This document shows, piece after piece, positions 28,394-39,112 of a stretch of DNA of 64,000 bases (its first letter is position 1; every line of letters begins with the position of its first letter). The DNA lies in contig NZ_BBIV01000008.1 in assembly GCF_000730665.1 (NCBI RefSeq), forward strand, positions 1-64,000, read 5' to 3'. The notes beneath the pieces are model-generated. The model searched no databases, was not told where the DNA came from, and was given only the letters and a program-made list of their open reading frames with translations. The position numbers and the translations under genes were made by a program. This DNA is from Pseudomonas plecoglossicida NBRC 103162 = DSM 15088 (GTDB lineage: Bacteria; Pseudomonadota; Gammaproteobacteria; Pseudomonadales; Pseudomonadaceae).

Positions 28394-28407
28394 TTCAGCC
28401 TGAGCGA

Positions 28408-28450
28408 CAAAAGCCCGGCAGCATCTCTTGATGCGCCGGGCTTTATGTTT
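28408..28450 (+). terminator. Intrinsic terminator of fliD
   Basis: AAAGCCCGGC and inner GCATC pair with GATGC and GCCGGGCTTT (28409-28443), then ATGTTTT. Confidence 0.93.
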
Positions 28451-28455
28451 TGGCC

Positions 28456-28482
28456 CTAAAGTTTTTTGACGGTGCGGCGATA
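28456..28482 (+). promoter_or_regulatory. Sigma-28 promoter of fliS
   Basis: TAAA (28456-28459), 15 bases, GGCGATAT (28475-28482) fits the FliA consensus with two mismatches in the -10. It starts 6 bases after the fliD terminator, giving fliS-fliT their own late promoter. Confidence 0.72.
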
Positions 28483-28525
28483 TACAAGGTACAAGCAACC
28501 TTTTTCGCTGCAACGAGGTAGATCC

Positions 28526-28921
28526 ATGAACCCGATGTTGGCCCTTCGGCAGTACCAGAAAGTCAACGGTGTGGCCCAGACGTCCGAAGCCAGCCCGCAC
28601 CGTCTGGTGCAAATGCTCATGCAGGGCGGCCTGGACCGCATGGCCCAGGCAAAAGGGGCCATCGCGCGCAACGACATCGCCCAGAAAGGCATTCTGATCG
28701 GCAAGGCCATCGACATCATCGGTGGCCTGCGCGAAGGTCTGGACCTGGAAAACCATGCTGAAAGCTTGGCCGAGCTGGACAGCCTGTACACCTACATGAG
28801 CCGCCGCCTGGTCGAAGCCAACGTGAATAGCGACCCCGCCATCATCGACGAAGTGGCGCGCCTGCTGATCACCGTGAAAGAAGGCTGGGATGCGATCGGC
28901 GACCCGTCGTCGGCATCCTGA
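28526..28921 (+). CDS. fliS: Flagellin export chaperone FliS
   Basis: FliS (131 residues) binds the disordered flagellin C-terminus in the cytosol to prevent premature polymerisation. Four-helix bundle features are seen: LRQYQKVNGVAQTSEASPHRLVQMLMQG at the start (family motif around ASPHRLVQMLMQG) and YMSRRLVEANVNSD. I chose ATG 28526 (after CGAGGT) because the upstream extension would overlap the sigma-28 promoter. Confidence 0.94.
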   Translation: MNPMLALRQYQKVNGVAQTSEASPHRLVQMLMQGGLDRMAQAKGAIARNDIAQKGILIGKAIDIIGGLREGLDLENHAESLAELDSLYTYMSRRLVEANVNSDPAIIDEVARLLITVKEGWDAIGDPSSAS

Positions 28922-28935
28922 CCGAGGAGCGAGAG

Positions 28936-29232
28936 ATGAGCGAGGTTATCGCCCGAATCGAACAGACCCGCGAGTTGCTGCTGGCCGCGTTGGCCAGTCG
29001 TGACTGGGATGCAGTGGGGGAGCTCGACCTGCAGTGCCGCCTGTGCATCGACGATGTGCTTGGCGAGGCGCAGGGCCATGAGGCAGACGTGCGCGATAGC
29101 CTGGAACAGCTCCTGCAGGTCTACAGGCAACTAATTGAGGTTGCAAGTGACGAGCGTCAATCAATAGTCGACGAGATGACGCAAATCCGTCAGGCGAAAA
29201 ACGCGGCCAAGGTATACCATCTGTTCAGCTGA
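28936..29232 (+). CDS. fliT: FliT-like flagellar chaperone
   Basis: A 98-residue all-helical protein follows fliS by 14 bp. Its size, helical pattern (LLLAALASRDWDAVGELD) and location after fliD-fliS match the FliT family, the FliD export chaperone. Sequence conservation in this family is low, so the name rests mainly on position. Start ATG 28936 follows GAGGAGCGAG. Confidence 0.8.
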   Translation: MSEVIARIEQTRELLLAALASRDWDAVGELDLQCRLCIDDVLGEAQGHEADVRDSLEQLLQVYRQLIEVASDERQSIVDEMTQIRQAKNAAKVYHLFS

Positions 29233-29265
29233 CCACAGATGAACAAAAAGCCGTGCGCCATTAAT

Positions 29266-29294
29266 TTGACTGTATGCGTTTTTTTGACTTTACT
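29266..29294 (+). promoter_or_regulatory. Sigma-70 type promoter of fleQ
   Basis: TTGACT (29266-29271), 17 bases, TTTACT (29289-29294) is a good housekeeping promoter about 103 bp before the fleQ start, in line with the class I, sigma-70 dependent expression reported for P. aeruginosa fleQ. Confidence 0.72.
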
Positions 29295-29397
29295 AGTGGC
29301 TGTTTTCGAATTTCAGACGTCCGAACACTGACCATTCAGTCGGAATGATGTCGCGCAAGCCTTCGGGCGCCGATATGACTAGGGAAGTTGCTATTGC

Positions 29398-30873
<1,476 letters not shown>

Positions 30874-30919
30874 GGGTGTCCTTGGGCGTTTTCGCCTTGG
30901 GTTTGGTGGAGGGGCGTAA

Positions 30920-30947
30920 ATCGAGCGCCGCGCGGGCGGCGCTCGAT
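30920..30947. repeat. Solo hairpin related to the terminal-inverted-repeat element
   Basis: ATCGAGCGCCGC (30920-30931) pairs perfectly with GCGGCGCTCGAT (30936-30947) around GCGG. It equals the fused outer ends of the 26-251 element without the middle. It lies between fleQ and the fleS promoter with no T-run. Confidence 0.8.
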
Positions 30948-30998
30948 CTCCCATCCGGCAAATCCCTCAGGGCGACCCCCCCCCCAGCCCCCAATCCC

Positions 30999-31014
30999 CG
31001 GCACGGCTATTGCT
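30999..31014 (+). promoter_or_regulatory. Sigma-54 promoter of fleSR
   Basis: CGGCAC-N5-TTGCT matches the consensus at all but the first base with correct spacing, 53 bp before fleS. FleQ-dependent fleSR transcription is known in P. aeruginosa. Confidence 0.88.
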
Positions 31015-31067
31015 ACATCGCTGGCACCACACCGTTTTTATGACGGTCAGCCACGCGAGAGAGCACG

Positions 31068-32288
31068 ATGCCCCAGGCCGCCCACATTTCCCGAGTCCCC
31101 GATCCGCAGGGGCGAACCCCGGTCGAACAGGAAAGTCGAGCGGGCCTGGAGCAAGCGTTTGCCCTGTTCAGTCAGGTATCCAGCCAGCTCAACCAGTCCT
31201 ACAGCATGCTCGAGGCGCGCGTCAGCGAGCTCAAGGGCGAGCTGGAGGTGGTCGGTGCCCAGCGCATGGCCGAATTGAACGAGAAGGAGCGTCTGGCCAA
31301 CCGCCTGCAGAACCTGCTCGACCTGCTGCCCGGCGGCGTGGTGGTGATCGATGACCAGGGGCTGGTGCGCGAAGCCAATCCGGCGGCCTGCGAGTTGCTT
31401 GGCGAGCCCCTTGTCGGTCAGCTGTGGCGCCAGGTGATCGCCCGTTGCTTCGCCCCGCGCAAGGATGACGGCCACGAAGTGTCGCTGCGCGACGGCCGCC
31501 GCCTGTCCATCGCCACCCGCTCGCTGGACGCCGAGCCCGGCCAGCTGGTGCTGCTCAACGATCTGACCGAAACCCGTCGCCTGCAGGATCAGCTGGCGCG
31601 CCATGAGCGACTGTCGGCGCTGGGTCGCATGGTCGCCTCGCTGGCCCACCAGATTCGCACGCCGCTCTCGGCGGCCATGCTCTATGCCAGCCACCTGGCC
31701 GATGGCGAACGCGACCTTGCGCCAGAGACCCGTCAGCGTTTCGCCAGCAGCCTCAAGGAGCGCCTGCACGAACTCGAGCACCAGGTGCGCGACATGCTGG
31801 TGTTCGCGCGTGGCGAGCTGCCATTGACTGACCGACTGACCCCCAAGGGCCTGTTCCAGGCCCTGCAGCAGGCGGCCCAGACCCATGTCCAGGGGCATGC
31901 CGTGCGCTGGCAGTGCGACACCCATCTGGGCGAGCTGCTGTGTAACCGCGACACCCTGGTCGGCGCCTTGCTCAACCTGATCGAGAATGCCCTGCAGGCC
32001 AGCGAAGGCCCGGCGCGGCTGAAGGTGCACCTGTTCCGTCGTCAGCACAGCCTGCACTTGTGCGTCAGTGATGCCGGCTGTGGCATCGACGGCGAGCTGC
32101 TGGGGCGCCTGGGCGAGCCGTTCCTGACCACCAAGGCGACCGGCACCGGCCTGGGTCTGGCGGTGTTCAAGGCGGTGGTGCGAGCGCACCACGGCACCTT
32201 GCAGCTGCGTTCCAGGGTGGGCCGTGGCACCTGCGTCAAAGTCGTGCTGCCGCTGATCGGTGGGCAGCAGCTTGTGGAGGTCGGGTGA
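31068..32288 (+). CDS. fleS: Flagellar sensor histidine kinase FleS
   Basis: FleS (406 residues) is a cytosolic kinase that phosphorylates FleR. There is no transmembrane segment. A coiled-coil stretch (about 20-85) leads to a PAS domain (LLDLLPGGVVVIDDQGLV, EANPAACELLG), then the HisKA box LAHQIRTPLSAAM with the phospho-His, and the ATPase domain with N box NLIENALQAS, G1 DAGCGI and G2 GTGLGLAVFKAV. The ORF is 53 bp downstream of a sigma-54 promoter and overlaps fleR by one base (TGATG). Confidence 0.95.
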   Translation: MPQAAHISRVPDPQGRTPVEQESRAGLEQAFALFSQVSSQLNQSYSMLEARVSELKGELEVVGAQRMAELNEKERLANRLQNLLDLLPGGVVVIDDQGLVREANPAACELLGEPLVGQLWRQVIARCFAPRKDDGHEVSLRDGRRLSIATRSLDAEPGQLVLLNDLTETRRLQDQLARHERLSALGRMVASLAHQIRTPLSAAMLYASHLADGERDLAPETRQRFASSLKERLHELEHQVRDMLVFARGELPLTDRLTPKGLFQALQQAAQTHVQGHAVRWQCDTHLGELLCNRDTLVGALLNLIENALQASEGPARLKVHLFRRQHSLHLCVSDAGCGIDGELLGRLGEPFLTTKATGTGLGLAVFKAVVRAHHGTLQLRSRVGRGTCVKVVLPLIGGQQLVEVG

Positions 32289-33646
32289 TGGCTATCAAGG
32301 TGCTGCTGGTCGAAGATGACCGCGCCTTGCGTCAAGCGTTGGGCGACACTCTGGAAATCGGCGGCTTTGCCTGCCAGGCCGTAGGCAATGCCGAAGAGGC
32401 GCTGGAAGCAGTGGAGGGCGAGGCGTTCAGTCTGGTGGTCAGTGATGTGAACATGCCCGGCATGGATGGCCATCAGCTGCTCGCGCAATTGCGTCGCCAT
32501 CAGCCGCAGCTGCCGGTGCTGCTGATGACCGCCCACGCGGCCGTGGAGCGCGCCGTCGAAGCCATGCGCCAGGGAGCGGCCGATTACCTGGTCAAGCCGT
32601 TCGAGCCCAAGGCGCTGCTGAGCCTGGTCGAGCGGCATGCGGCGGGGCGTCTGGCTGCGGACGAAGGGCCGGTGGCCTGCGAGCTGGCCAGCCGGCAATT
32701 GCTCGAGCTGGCCGCGAGGGTCGCGCGCAGTGACTCCACCGTGCTCATCTCGGGTGAGTCGGGTACTGGCAAGGAAGTGCTGGCGCGCTATATCCACCAG
32801 CAATCGCCGCGCTCGGCGCAGCCTTTCGTCGCGATCAACTGCGCGGCAATCCCCGACAACATGCTCGAAGCCACCTTGTTCGGCCATGAGAAGGGGGCCT
32901 TCACCGGCGCCATCGCCGCCCAGGCCGGCAAGTTCGAGCAGGCCGAGGGCGGCACCTTGCTGCTGGACGAGATTTCCGAGATGCCCCTCGGCCTGCAGGC
33001 GAAGCTGTTGCGTGTGCTGCAGGAGCGCGAGGTCGAGCGGGTAGGTGGTCGCAAGCCGATTGCCCTGGATATCCGCGTGCTGGCCACGAGCAACCGCGAC
33101 ATGGCGGGCGAAGTGGCGGCAGGGCGCTTCCGTGAGGACCTCTTCTACCGGCTGTCGGTGTTCCCCTTGGCCTGGCAGCCGCTGCGCGAGCGCCCGGGCG
33201 ACATCCTGCCATTGGCCGAGCGCTTGCTGGCTCGGCACGTGGCGAAGATGAAGCACGCGCCGGTGCGCTTGTCAGCCGAGGCGCGGGCCTGCCTGCAGGC
33301 GCATGCCTGGCCGGGCAACGTGCGCGAGCTGGACAATGCCTTGCAGCGGGCCTTGATCCTGCAGTGTGGCGGTGTCATCGAGGCGGCGGATTTTTGTCTG
33401 GCCGGTGCCATTCCCTTGTCGGCCGGCACCCAGACAGAGCCAGTGTCTGCCGTTGAGGATGCCGGCGGCCTTGGCGACGACATGCGTCGCCTCGAATTCC
33501 AGTTGATCATCGACACCTTGCGCGCCGAACGCGGGCGCCGCAAGGAAGCGGCCGAACGCCTTGGCATCAGCCCGCGCACCCTGCGCTACAAGCTGGCGCA
33601 GATGCGCGACGCCGGGCTCGACGTGGAAGCCAGCCTGTACGGCTGA
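32288..33646 (+). CDS. fleR: Flagellar response regulator FleR (sigma-54 activator)
   Basis: FleR (452 residues) activates class III flagellar genes with RpoN. It has a complete receiver (VEDD, phospho-Asp in VVSDVNMPGMDG, KPF), an AAA+ domain with [14 protein letters not shown] and LLLDEISEM, and a Fis-type HTH (RKEAAERLGISPRTLRYKL). ATG 32288 overlaps the fleS stop. In P. aeruginosa FleR drives rod, hook and ring operons, so flgB and flgF here are likely targets; that is inference. Confidence 0.96.
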   Translation: MAIKVLLVEDDRALRQALGDTLEIGGFACQAVGNAEEALEAVEGEAFSLVVSDVNMPGMDGHQLLAQLRRHQPQLPVLLMTAHAAVERAVEAMRQGAADYLVKPFEPKALLSLVERHAAGRLAADEGPVACELASRQLLELAARVARSDSTVLISGESGTGKEVLARYIHQQSPRSAQPFVAINCAAIPDNMLEATLFGHEKGAFTGAIAAQAGKFEQAEGGTLLLDEISEMPLGLQAKLLRVLQEREVERVGGRKPIALDIRVLATSNRDMAGEVAAGRFREDLFYRLSVFPLAWQPLRERPGDILPLAERLLARHVAKMKHAPVRLSAEARACLQAHAWPGNVRELDNALQRALILQCGGVIEAADFCLAGAIPLSAGTQTEPVSAVEDAGGLGDDMRRLEFQLIIDTLRAERGRRKEAAERLGISPRTLRYKLAQMRDAGLDVEASLYG

Positions 33647-33676
33647 CGCGGCCTTTTGCAGACTCGCGCAGTGGGC

Positions 33677-33692
33677 TGGCACTCTTGTTGCT
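33677..33692 (+). promoter_or_regulatory. Sigma-54 promoter of fliEFGHIJ
   Basis: TGGCAC-N5-TTGCT is a perfect -24/-12 match, 60 bp before fliE. Confidence 0.92.
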
Positions 33693-33752
33693 AGTTCTGC
33701 GCTATCCGCCGCATGAGTGTCAAAAAAATGCGGCCGCCGGAGAGAGAAGTTC

Positions 33753-34085
33753 ATGAGCCAAGGTGTTGAATTCAATCGTCTGATGTTGGACATGCGGGCC
33801 ATGCAGGCAGACGCCATGTCTGTGCCCAAGGCCACTGTCGCGCCAGAGCTGGCGCCCGGGCAGAGCAGCTTTGCCGACATGCTTGGCCAGGCCATTGGCA
33901 AGGTGCATGAAACCCAGCAGGCGTCCACCCAGCTGGCCAATGCCTTCGAGATCGGCAAGAGCGGTGTCGACCTGACCGATGTGATGATCGCCTCGCAGAA
34001 AGCCAGCGTGTCGATGCAGGCCCTGACCCAGGTGCGCAACAAGCTGGTCCAGGCGTACCAGGACATCATGCAGATGCCGGTTTGA
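33753..34085 (+). CDS. fliE: Hook-basal body complex protein FliE
   Basis: FliE (110 residues) joins the MS ring to the rod and is the first type III export substrate. The C-terminal [20 protein letters not shown] and QDIMQMPV are the conserved MS-ring/rod contact. I chose ATG 33753 ([10 protein letters not shown]) after GAGAGA rather than the longer frame. It is first in the operon behind a perfect sigma-54 promoter. Confidence 0.95.
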   Translation: MSQGVEFNRLMLDMRAMQADAMSVPKATVAPELAPGQSSFADMLGQAIGKVHETQQASTQLANAFEIGKSGVDLTDVMIASQKASVSMQALTQVRNKLVQAYQDIMQMPV

Positions 34086-34100
34086 GGACGGAAGTGAGTC

Positions 34101-35879
34101 ATGGCTGAAGCAGTCGTCGAAAACGCCCCCGCCAAGAGCGGTTCGCCCGCGAGCAAGCCGCCGCTGTTCGGCATGGCGTTTCTGGAAAACATCTCGCAGA
34201 TGCCCATGCTGCGTCAGGTCGGCCTGCTGATCGGGCTGGCGGCGAGCGTGGCGATCGGCTTCGCCGTGGTGCTGTGGTCGCAGCAACCGGACTACCGCCC
34301 GCTCTATGGCAGCCTGGCGGGCATGGACACCAAGCAGGTCATGGATACCCTGGCCGCCGCTGACATTCCCTACAACGTCGAGCCCAACTCCGGTGCTCTG
34401 CTGGTCAAGGCCGACGACCTCTCCCGTGCGCGCCTGAAACTCGCAGCCGCTGGCGTGGCGCCCAGCGACGGCAACGTCGGTTTCGAGCTGCTCGACAAGG
34501 AGCAGGGCCTGGGCACCAGCCAGTTCATGGAAGCCACCCGTTACCGTCGCGGCCTGGAAGGCGAGTTGGCGCGTACCGTGTCGAGCCTGAACAACGTCAA
34601 GGCCGCACGCGTGCACCTGGCAATCCCGAAAAGCTCGGTGTTCGTGCGTGACGAGCGCAAGCCCAGTGCCTCGGTGCTGGTCGAGCTGTATCCAGGCCGC
34701 GCCCTGGAAGCCGGCCAGGTGATGGCCATCGTCAACCTGGTCGCCACCAGTGTGCCGGAGCTGGACAAGTCGCAGGTCACCGTGGTCGACCAGAAGGGCA
34801 ACCTGCTCTCCGAACAATTGCAAGACACCGCGCTGACCATGGCCGGCAAGCAGTTCGACTACAGCCGCCGCATGGAAGGCATGCTCACCCAGCGGGTGCA
34901 CAACATCCTGCAGCCCGTGCTGGGTAACGACCGCTACAAGGCCGAAGTGTCCGCCGACCTGGACTTCAGCGCGGTGGAGTCGACCTCCGAGCAGTTCAAC
35001 CCGGACCAGCCAGCACTGCGCAGCGAGCAGTCGGTCAACGAGCAGCGCGCCAGCAGCCAGGGCCCACAGGGTGTGCCGGGCGCCTTGAGCAACCAGCCGC
35101 CAGGCCCGGCCTCGGCACCCCAGACCACCGGTGGCACTGCCGCGCCGGCCGGCGCGATCCAGCCGGGCCAGCCCCTGGTGGATGCTAACGGCCAGCAGAT
35201 CATGGACCCGGCCACCGGCCAGCCGATGCTCGCCCCGTACCCTTCGGACAAGCGTCTGCAGACCACCAAGAACTTCGAGCTGGACCGCTCCATCAGCCAC
35301 ACCCGCCAACAGCAGGGTCGCCTGACCCGCCTGTCGGTGGCAGTGGTGGTCGATGACCAGGTCAAGGTCGACGCCAATGGCGAAACCACCCGTGCGCCCT
35401 GGGGCGCCGAAGACCTGGCGCGCTTCACCCGCCTGGTGCAGGACGCCGTAGGCTTCGATGCCAGCCGTGGCGACAGCGTGACGGTGATCAACGTGCCGTT
35501 CGCCGCCGACCGTGGCGAAGAGATCGCCGACATCGCCTTCTACCAGCAGCCCTGGTTCTGGGACATCGTCAAGCAGGTACTGGGCGTGCTGTTCATCCTG
35601 GTGCTGGTGTTCGGCGTGCTGCGCCCGGTGCTCAACAACATCACCGGCGGCGGCAAGCAGGCTACCGCGACAGACAGCGACATGGAGCTGGGCGGGATGA
35701 TCGGTCTGGATGGCGAACTGGCCAACGACCGCGTCAGCCTGGGTGGCCCGACAAGCATTCTGTTGCCAAGCCCGAGCGAGGGTTACGAGGCGCAGCTCAA
35801 CGCAATCAAAGGCCTGGTGGCCGAAGACCCGGGTCGCGTGGCCCAGGTCGTGAAAGAGTGGATCAACGCCGATGAGTGA
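34101..35879 (+). CDS. fliF: Flagellar MS-ring protein FliF
   Basis: FliF (592 residues) forms the membrane-supramembrane ring on which the motor and export gate assemble. It has two transmembrane helices, at about 40-60 (VGLLIGLAASVAIGFAVVLW) and 487-507 (VLGVLFILVLVFGVL), flanking periplasmic ring-building domains (TRYRRGLEGELARTVSSL, ARVHLAIPKSSVFVRDE). A Pro/Gly/Ala-rich disordered insertion lies at about 310-375. The cytoplasmic C-terminal tail binds FliG. It overlaps fliG by 8 bases. Confidence 0.96.
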   Translation: MAEAVVENAPAKSGSPASKPPLFGMAFLENISQMPMLRQVGLLIGLAASVAIGFAVVLWSQQPDYRPLYGSLAGMDTKQVMDTLAAADIPYNVEPNSGALLVKADDLSRARLKLAAAGVAPSDGNVGFELLDKEQGLGTSQFMEATRYRRGLEGELARTVSSLNNVKAARVHLAIPKSSVFVRDERKPSASVLVELYPGRALEAGQVMAIVNLVATSVPELDKSQVTVVDQKGNLLSEQLQDTALTMAGKQFDYSRRMEGMLTQRVHNILQPVLGNDRYKAEVSADLDFSAVESTSEQFNPDQPALRSEQSVNEQRASSQGPQGVPGALSNQPPGPASAPQTTGGTAAPAGAIQPGQPLVDANGQQIMDPATGQPMLAPYPSDKRLQTTKNFELDRSISHTRQQQGRLTRLSVAVVVDDQVKVDANGETTRAPWGAEDLARFTRLVQDAVGFDASRGDSVTVINVPFAADRGEEIADIAFYQQPWFWDIVKQVLGVLFILVLVFGVLRPVLNNITGGGKQATATDSDMELGGMIGLDGELANDRVSLGGPTSILLPSPSEGYEAQLNAIKGLVAEDPGRVAQVVKEWINADE

Positions 35880-36891
35880 CAATCGAGCCATTACCGCCAA
35901 GCTCAGCCGCGTCGACAAGGCAGCCATCCTGCTGCTGTCGCTCGGTGAGACCGATGCTGCGCAAGTGCTGCGACACATGGGCCCGAAGGAAGTGCAGCGG
36001 GTCGGTGTGGCCATGGCGCAGATGGGCAACGTGCACCGCGAGCAGGTCGAGCAGGTGATGAGCGAGTTTGTCGAGATCGTCGGCGACCAGACCAGCCTGG
36101 GCGTGGGCTCCGACGGCTACATCCGCAAGATGCTCAATCAGGCGCTGGGTGAAGACAAGGCCAACGGCCTGATCGACCGCATCCTGCTCGGTGGCAACAC
36201 CAGTGGCCTGGACAGCCTCAAGTGGATGGAGCCGCGTGCGGTGGCCGACGTCATTCGCTACGAGCACCCGCAGATCCAGGCCATCGTGGTCGCCTACCTC
36301 GACCCTGACCAGGCCGGCGAAGTGCTGAGCAACTTCGACCACAAGGTGCGCCTGGACATCATCTTGCGCGTGTCGTCGCTCAATACCGTGCAGCCGGCGG
36401 CGCTCAAGGAGTTGAACCAGATCCTCGAGAAGCAGTTCTCGGGCAACTCCAATGCCGCGCGCACCACCCTGGGTGGCATCAAGCGTGCCGCCGACATCAT
36501 GAACTTCCTCGACAGCTCGGTGGAAGGCGCGCTGATGGATTCGATCCGCGAGGTCGACAGCGACCTGTCGGAGCAGATCGAGGACCTGATGTTCGTCTTC
36601 AACAACCTGGCCGATGTCGACGACCGCGGAATCCAGGCGCTGCTGCGCGAGGTGTCCTCCGACGTGCTGGTGGTGTCGCTCAAGGGCGCCGACGAGCGGG
36701 TCAAGGACAAGATCTTCAAGAACATGTCCAAGCGTGCCTCGGAGCTGCTGCGCGACGATCTGGAGGCCAAGGGCCCGGTGCGCGTCAGCGACGTCGAGAC
36801 CGCGCAGAAGGAAATCCTCACCGTCGCCCGCCGCATGGCCGAGGCCGGCGAGATCGTGCTCGGTGGCAAGGGTGCCGAGGAAATGATTTAA
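35872..36891 (+). CDS. fliG: Flagellar motor switch protein FliG
   Basis: FliG (339 residues) is the C-ring rotor protein that contacts the stators. The N-terminal domain (LSRVDKAAILLLSLGE) binds FliF, the middle has the EHPQ motif (YEHPQIQAIVVAYL), and the C-terminal torque helix carries the charged residues of VDDRGIQALLREV and KGADERVKDKIF. Start ATG 35872 overlaps fliF. A repeat-derived hairpin follows before fliH. Confidence 0.97.
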   Translation: MSDNRAITAKLSRVDKAAILLLSLGETDAAQVLRHMGPKEVQRVGVAMAQMGNVHREQVEQVMSEFVEIVGDQTSLGVGSDGYIRKMLNQALGEDKANGLIDRILLGGNTSGLDSLKWMEPRAVADVIRYEHPQIQAIVVAYLDPDQAGEVLSNFDHKVRLDIILRVSSLNTVQPAALKELNQILEKQFSGNSNAARTTLGGIKRAADIMNFLDSSVEGALMDSIREVDSDLSEQIEDLMFVFNNLADVDDRGIQALLREVSSDVLVVSLKGADERVKDKIFKNMSKRASELLRDDLEAKGPVRVSDVETAQKEILTVARRMAEAGEIVLGGKGAEEMI

Positions 36892-36904
36892 GCGGCAAGC
36901 CTCA

Positions 36905-36964
36905 AGCTGCAAGCTGCAAGAAAAAGCGGACCTTTCATGGCGCCTTTTCTTGCGGCTTGCAGCT
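36905..36964. repeat. Inverted repeat between fliG and fliH
   Basis: AGCTGCAAGCTGCAAGAAAA (36905-36924) is nearly the reverse complement of TTTTCTTGCGGCTTGCAGCT (36945-36964), with more AGCTTG-type sequence outside. It resembles the AAGCTGCAAGCT intergenic repeats common in Pseudomonas genomes. It occupies most of the fliG-fliH gap inside the operon. Confidence 0.8.
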
Positions 36965-36993
36965 TGTAGCTAACCCAACCAGTAGGCATGCCA

Positions 36994-37758
36994 ATGGCCA
37001 GCAAAGAATCCCACCCCAGTGACCTGATCCGCGCCCGCGACCTCGTGGGCGTCGACGTCTGGGCATTGCCCAGCTTCGACCCCGAGCCTGCGCCTGCGCC
37101 TGAACCTGAGCCGGAAGTCGTCGAGGAAGAAGTCGAAGAGGTGCCGCTGGAAGAAGTCCAGCCGCTGACCCTCGAAGAGCTCGAAGCGATCCGCCAGGAA
37201 GCCTACAACGAAGGCTTCGCCACCGGCGAGCGCGAGGGCTTTCACAGCACCCAGCTCAAGGTGCGCCAGGAGGCCGAGCAAGCCCTGGCGGCCAAGCTGG
37301 CCAGCCTGGAACAGCTGATGGGGCACCTGCTGGAGCCGATCGCCGAGCAGGACACCCAGATCGAAAAGACCCTGGTGCACCTGGTGGCGCACATGACTCG
37401 CCAGGTCATCGGCCGCGAGCTGCGCAATGATTCCAGCCAGATCACCCAAGTGCTGCGCGAAGCCCTGAAGCTGCTGCCCATGGGCGCAGACAATATCCGC
37501 ATCCACTTGAACCCCCAGGACTTCGAGCTGGCCAAGGCCCTGCGCGAGCGCCACGAAGAGGGCTGGAAGCTGCTCGAGGATGGCGCCCTGTTGCCCGGGG
37601 GCTGCCGCATCGAGACCTTGCACAGCCGTATCGACGCGACCATGGAAACGCGCATCGAGAAGGCAGTCGCGCAACTGTTCGACCAACTGCACGACCAGGC
37701 CCTGCACCCGGCGGCGGCGGATCTGTCCATCGACCTGGACGTCTTTGATGCGCCTTGA
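36994..37758 (+). CDS. fliH: Flagellar export ATPase regulator FliH
   Basis: FliH (254 residues) is the stalk protein that binds and restrains the ATPase FliI and links it to the C ring. An N-terminal Pro/Glu-rich region ([19 protein letters not shown]) precedes a long helical segment with the Gly/Ala-spaced pattern [14 protein letters not shown] and a conserved C-terminal domain ([24 protein letters not shown]). ATG 36994 is 7 bases from AGTAGG; ATG 36988 is too close. It overlaps fliI by 11 bases. Confidence 0.92.
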   Translation: MASKESHPSDLIRARDLVGVDVWALPSFDPEPAPAPEPEPEVVEEEVEEVPLEEVQPLTLEELEAIRQEAYNEGFATGEREGFHSTQLKVRQEAEQALAAKLASLEQLMGHLLEPIAEQDTQIEKTLVHLVAHMTRQVIGRELRNDSSQITQVLREALKLLPMGADNIRIHLNPQDFELAKALRERHEEGWKLLEDGALLPGGCRIETLHSRIDATMETRIEKAVAQLFDQLHDQALHPAAADLSIDLDVFDAP

Positions 37759-39109
37759 TCGCACCAGCTTCGGCAAGCGCCTGAGCGGTTACGCCGAGGC
37801 CATCGAGTTGCCGGTGCAGCCGGTGGTCGAGGGCCGCTTGCTGCGCATGGTCGGCCTCACCCTCGAGGCCGAGGGCCTGCGCGCCGCGGTCGGCGGGCGT
37901 TGCCTGGTGATCAACGACGACAGTTACCACCCGGTGCAGGTCGAAGCTGAAGTCATGGGTTTTTCCGGCAGCAAGGTGTTTCTCATGCCGGTCGGCAGCA
38001 TCGCCGGCATCGCCCCCGGTGCGCGGGTGGTGCCACTGGATGACAGCGGTCGCCTGCCCATGGGCATGAGCATGCTCGGCCGAGTGCTCGATGGTGCCGG
38101 ACGCGCCCTGGACGGCAAGGGCGGGATGAAGGCCGAAGACTGGGTGCCGATGGATGGCCCGATCATCAACCCGCTCAACCGCGACCCGATCAGCCAGCCC
38201 CTGGACGTGGGCATTCGCAGCATCAATGGCCTGTTGACTGTCGGGCGTGGCCAGCGTCTGGGGCTGTTCGCCGGTACCGGTGTGGGTAAATCGGTGTTGC
38301 TGGGCATGATGACCCGCTTCACCGAGGCCGAGATCATCGTGGTCGGGCTGATTGGCGAGCGGGGCCGGGAGGTCAAGGAGTTCATCGAGCATATCCTTGG
38401 CGAAGAAGGCCTCAAGCGCTCCGTGGTGGTCGCATCCCCGGCCGACGATGCGCCCCTGATGCGCCTGCGTGCGGCCATGTACTGCACGCGTATCGCCGAG
38501 TACTTCCGCGACAAGGGCAAGAACGTGTTGCTGTTGATGGACTCGCTGACCCGCTTCGCCCAGGCCCAGCGTGAAATCGCCCTGGCCATCGGTGAGCCGC
38601 CGGCCACCCGTGGCTATCCGCCGTCGGTGTTCGCCAAGCTGCCGAAGCTGGTCGAGCGTGCCGGTAACGGCGAGCGCGGAGGGGGTTCGATCACCGCGTT
38701 CTACACCGTGCTGTCCGAGGGCGACGACCAGCAGGACCCGATCGCCGACTCGGCGCGCGGGGTGCTCGATGGCCACTTCGTACTGTCCCGGCGCCTGGCC
38801 GAAGAAGGCCATTACCCGGCCATCGACATCGAAGCCTCGATCAGCCGGGTCATGCCCCAGGTGGTCGATGCCGACCACCTGCGCCAGGCGCAGAAATTCA
38901 AGCAGCTGTGGTCGCGTCTGTCGCAGAGCCGCGACTTGATCAGCGTGGGTGCCTATGTCGCCGGCGGCGACCCGGAAACCGACCTGGCCATCGCCCTGCA
39001 GCCCAAGCTGGTGGACTTCCTGCGTCAGGGGCTGGACGAGAATGTCGGCATGGAGCAGAGCCGCCAGCAGCTGGGGGCGATCTTCGTGCCGCCGGGCAAT
39101 GGTCGATAG
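37748..39109 (+). CDS. fliI: Flagellum-specific ATPase FliI
   Basis: FliI (453 residues) is the F1-beta-like ATPase of the export apparatus. It has Walker [13 protein letters not shown], Walker [19 protein letters not shown] and the export-ATPase signature [19 protein letters not shown] 37748 inside the end of fliH ([12 protein letters not shown]) gives the usual length; the longer frame is only fliH shadow. Confidence 0.96.
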   Translation: MRLDRTSFGKRLSGYAEAIELPVQPVVEGRLLRMVGLTLEAEGLRAAVGGRCLVINDDSYHPVQVEAEVMGFSGSKVFLMPVGSIAGIAPGARVVPLDDSGRLPMGMSMLGRVLDGAGRALDGKGGMKAEDWVPMDGPIINPLNRDPISQPLDVGIRSINGLLTVGRGQRLGLFAGTGVGKSVLLGMMTRFTEAEIIVVGLIGERGREVKEFIEHILGEEGLKRSVVVASPADDAPLMRLRAAMYCTRIAEYFRDKGKNVLLLMDSLTRFAQAQREIALAIGEPPATRGYPPSVFAKLPKLVERAGNGERGGGSITAFYTVLSEGDDQQDPIADSARGVLDGHFVLSRRLAEEGHYPAIDIEASISRVMPQVVDADHLRQAQKFKQLWSRLSQSRDLISVGAYVAGGDPETDLAIALQPKLVDFLRQGLDENVGMEQSRQQLGAIFVPPGNGR

Positions 39110-39112
39110 CCC

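Noticed and set aside
29345..29375. GCCGATAT at 29367 as a sigma-28 -10 for fleQ
   Set aside because: No TAAA-like element 15 bases upstream; a good sigma-70 type promoter lies further up.
30960..30990. Long C-run near 30976-30985 as a functional element
   Set aside because: Simple homopolymer next to the repeat; no structure or motif, although it is a candidate for sequencing error.
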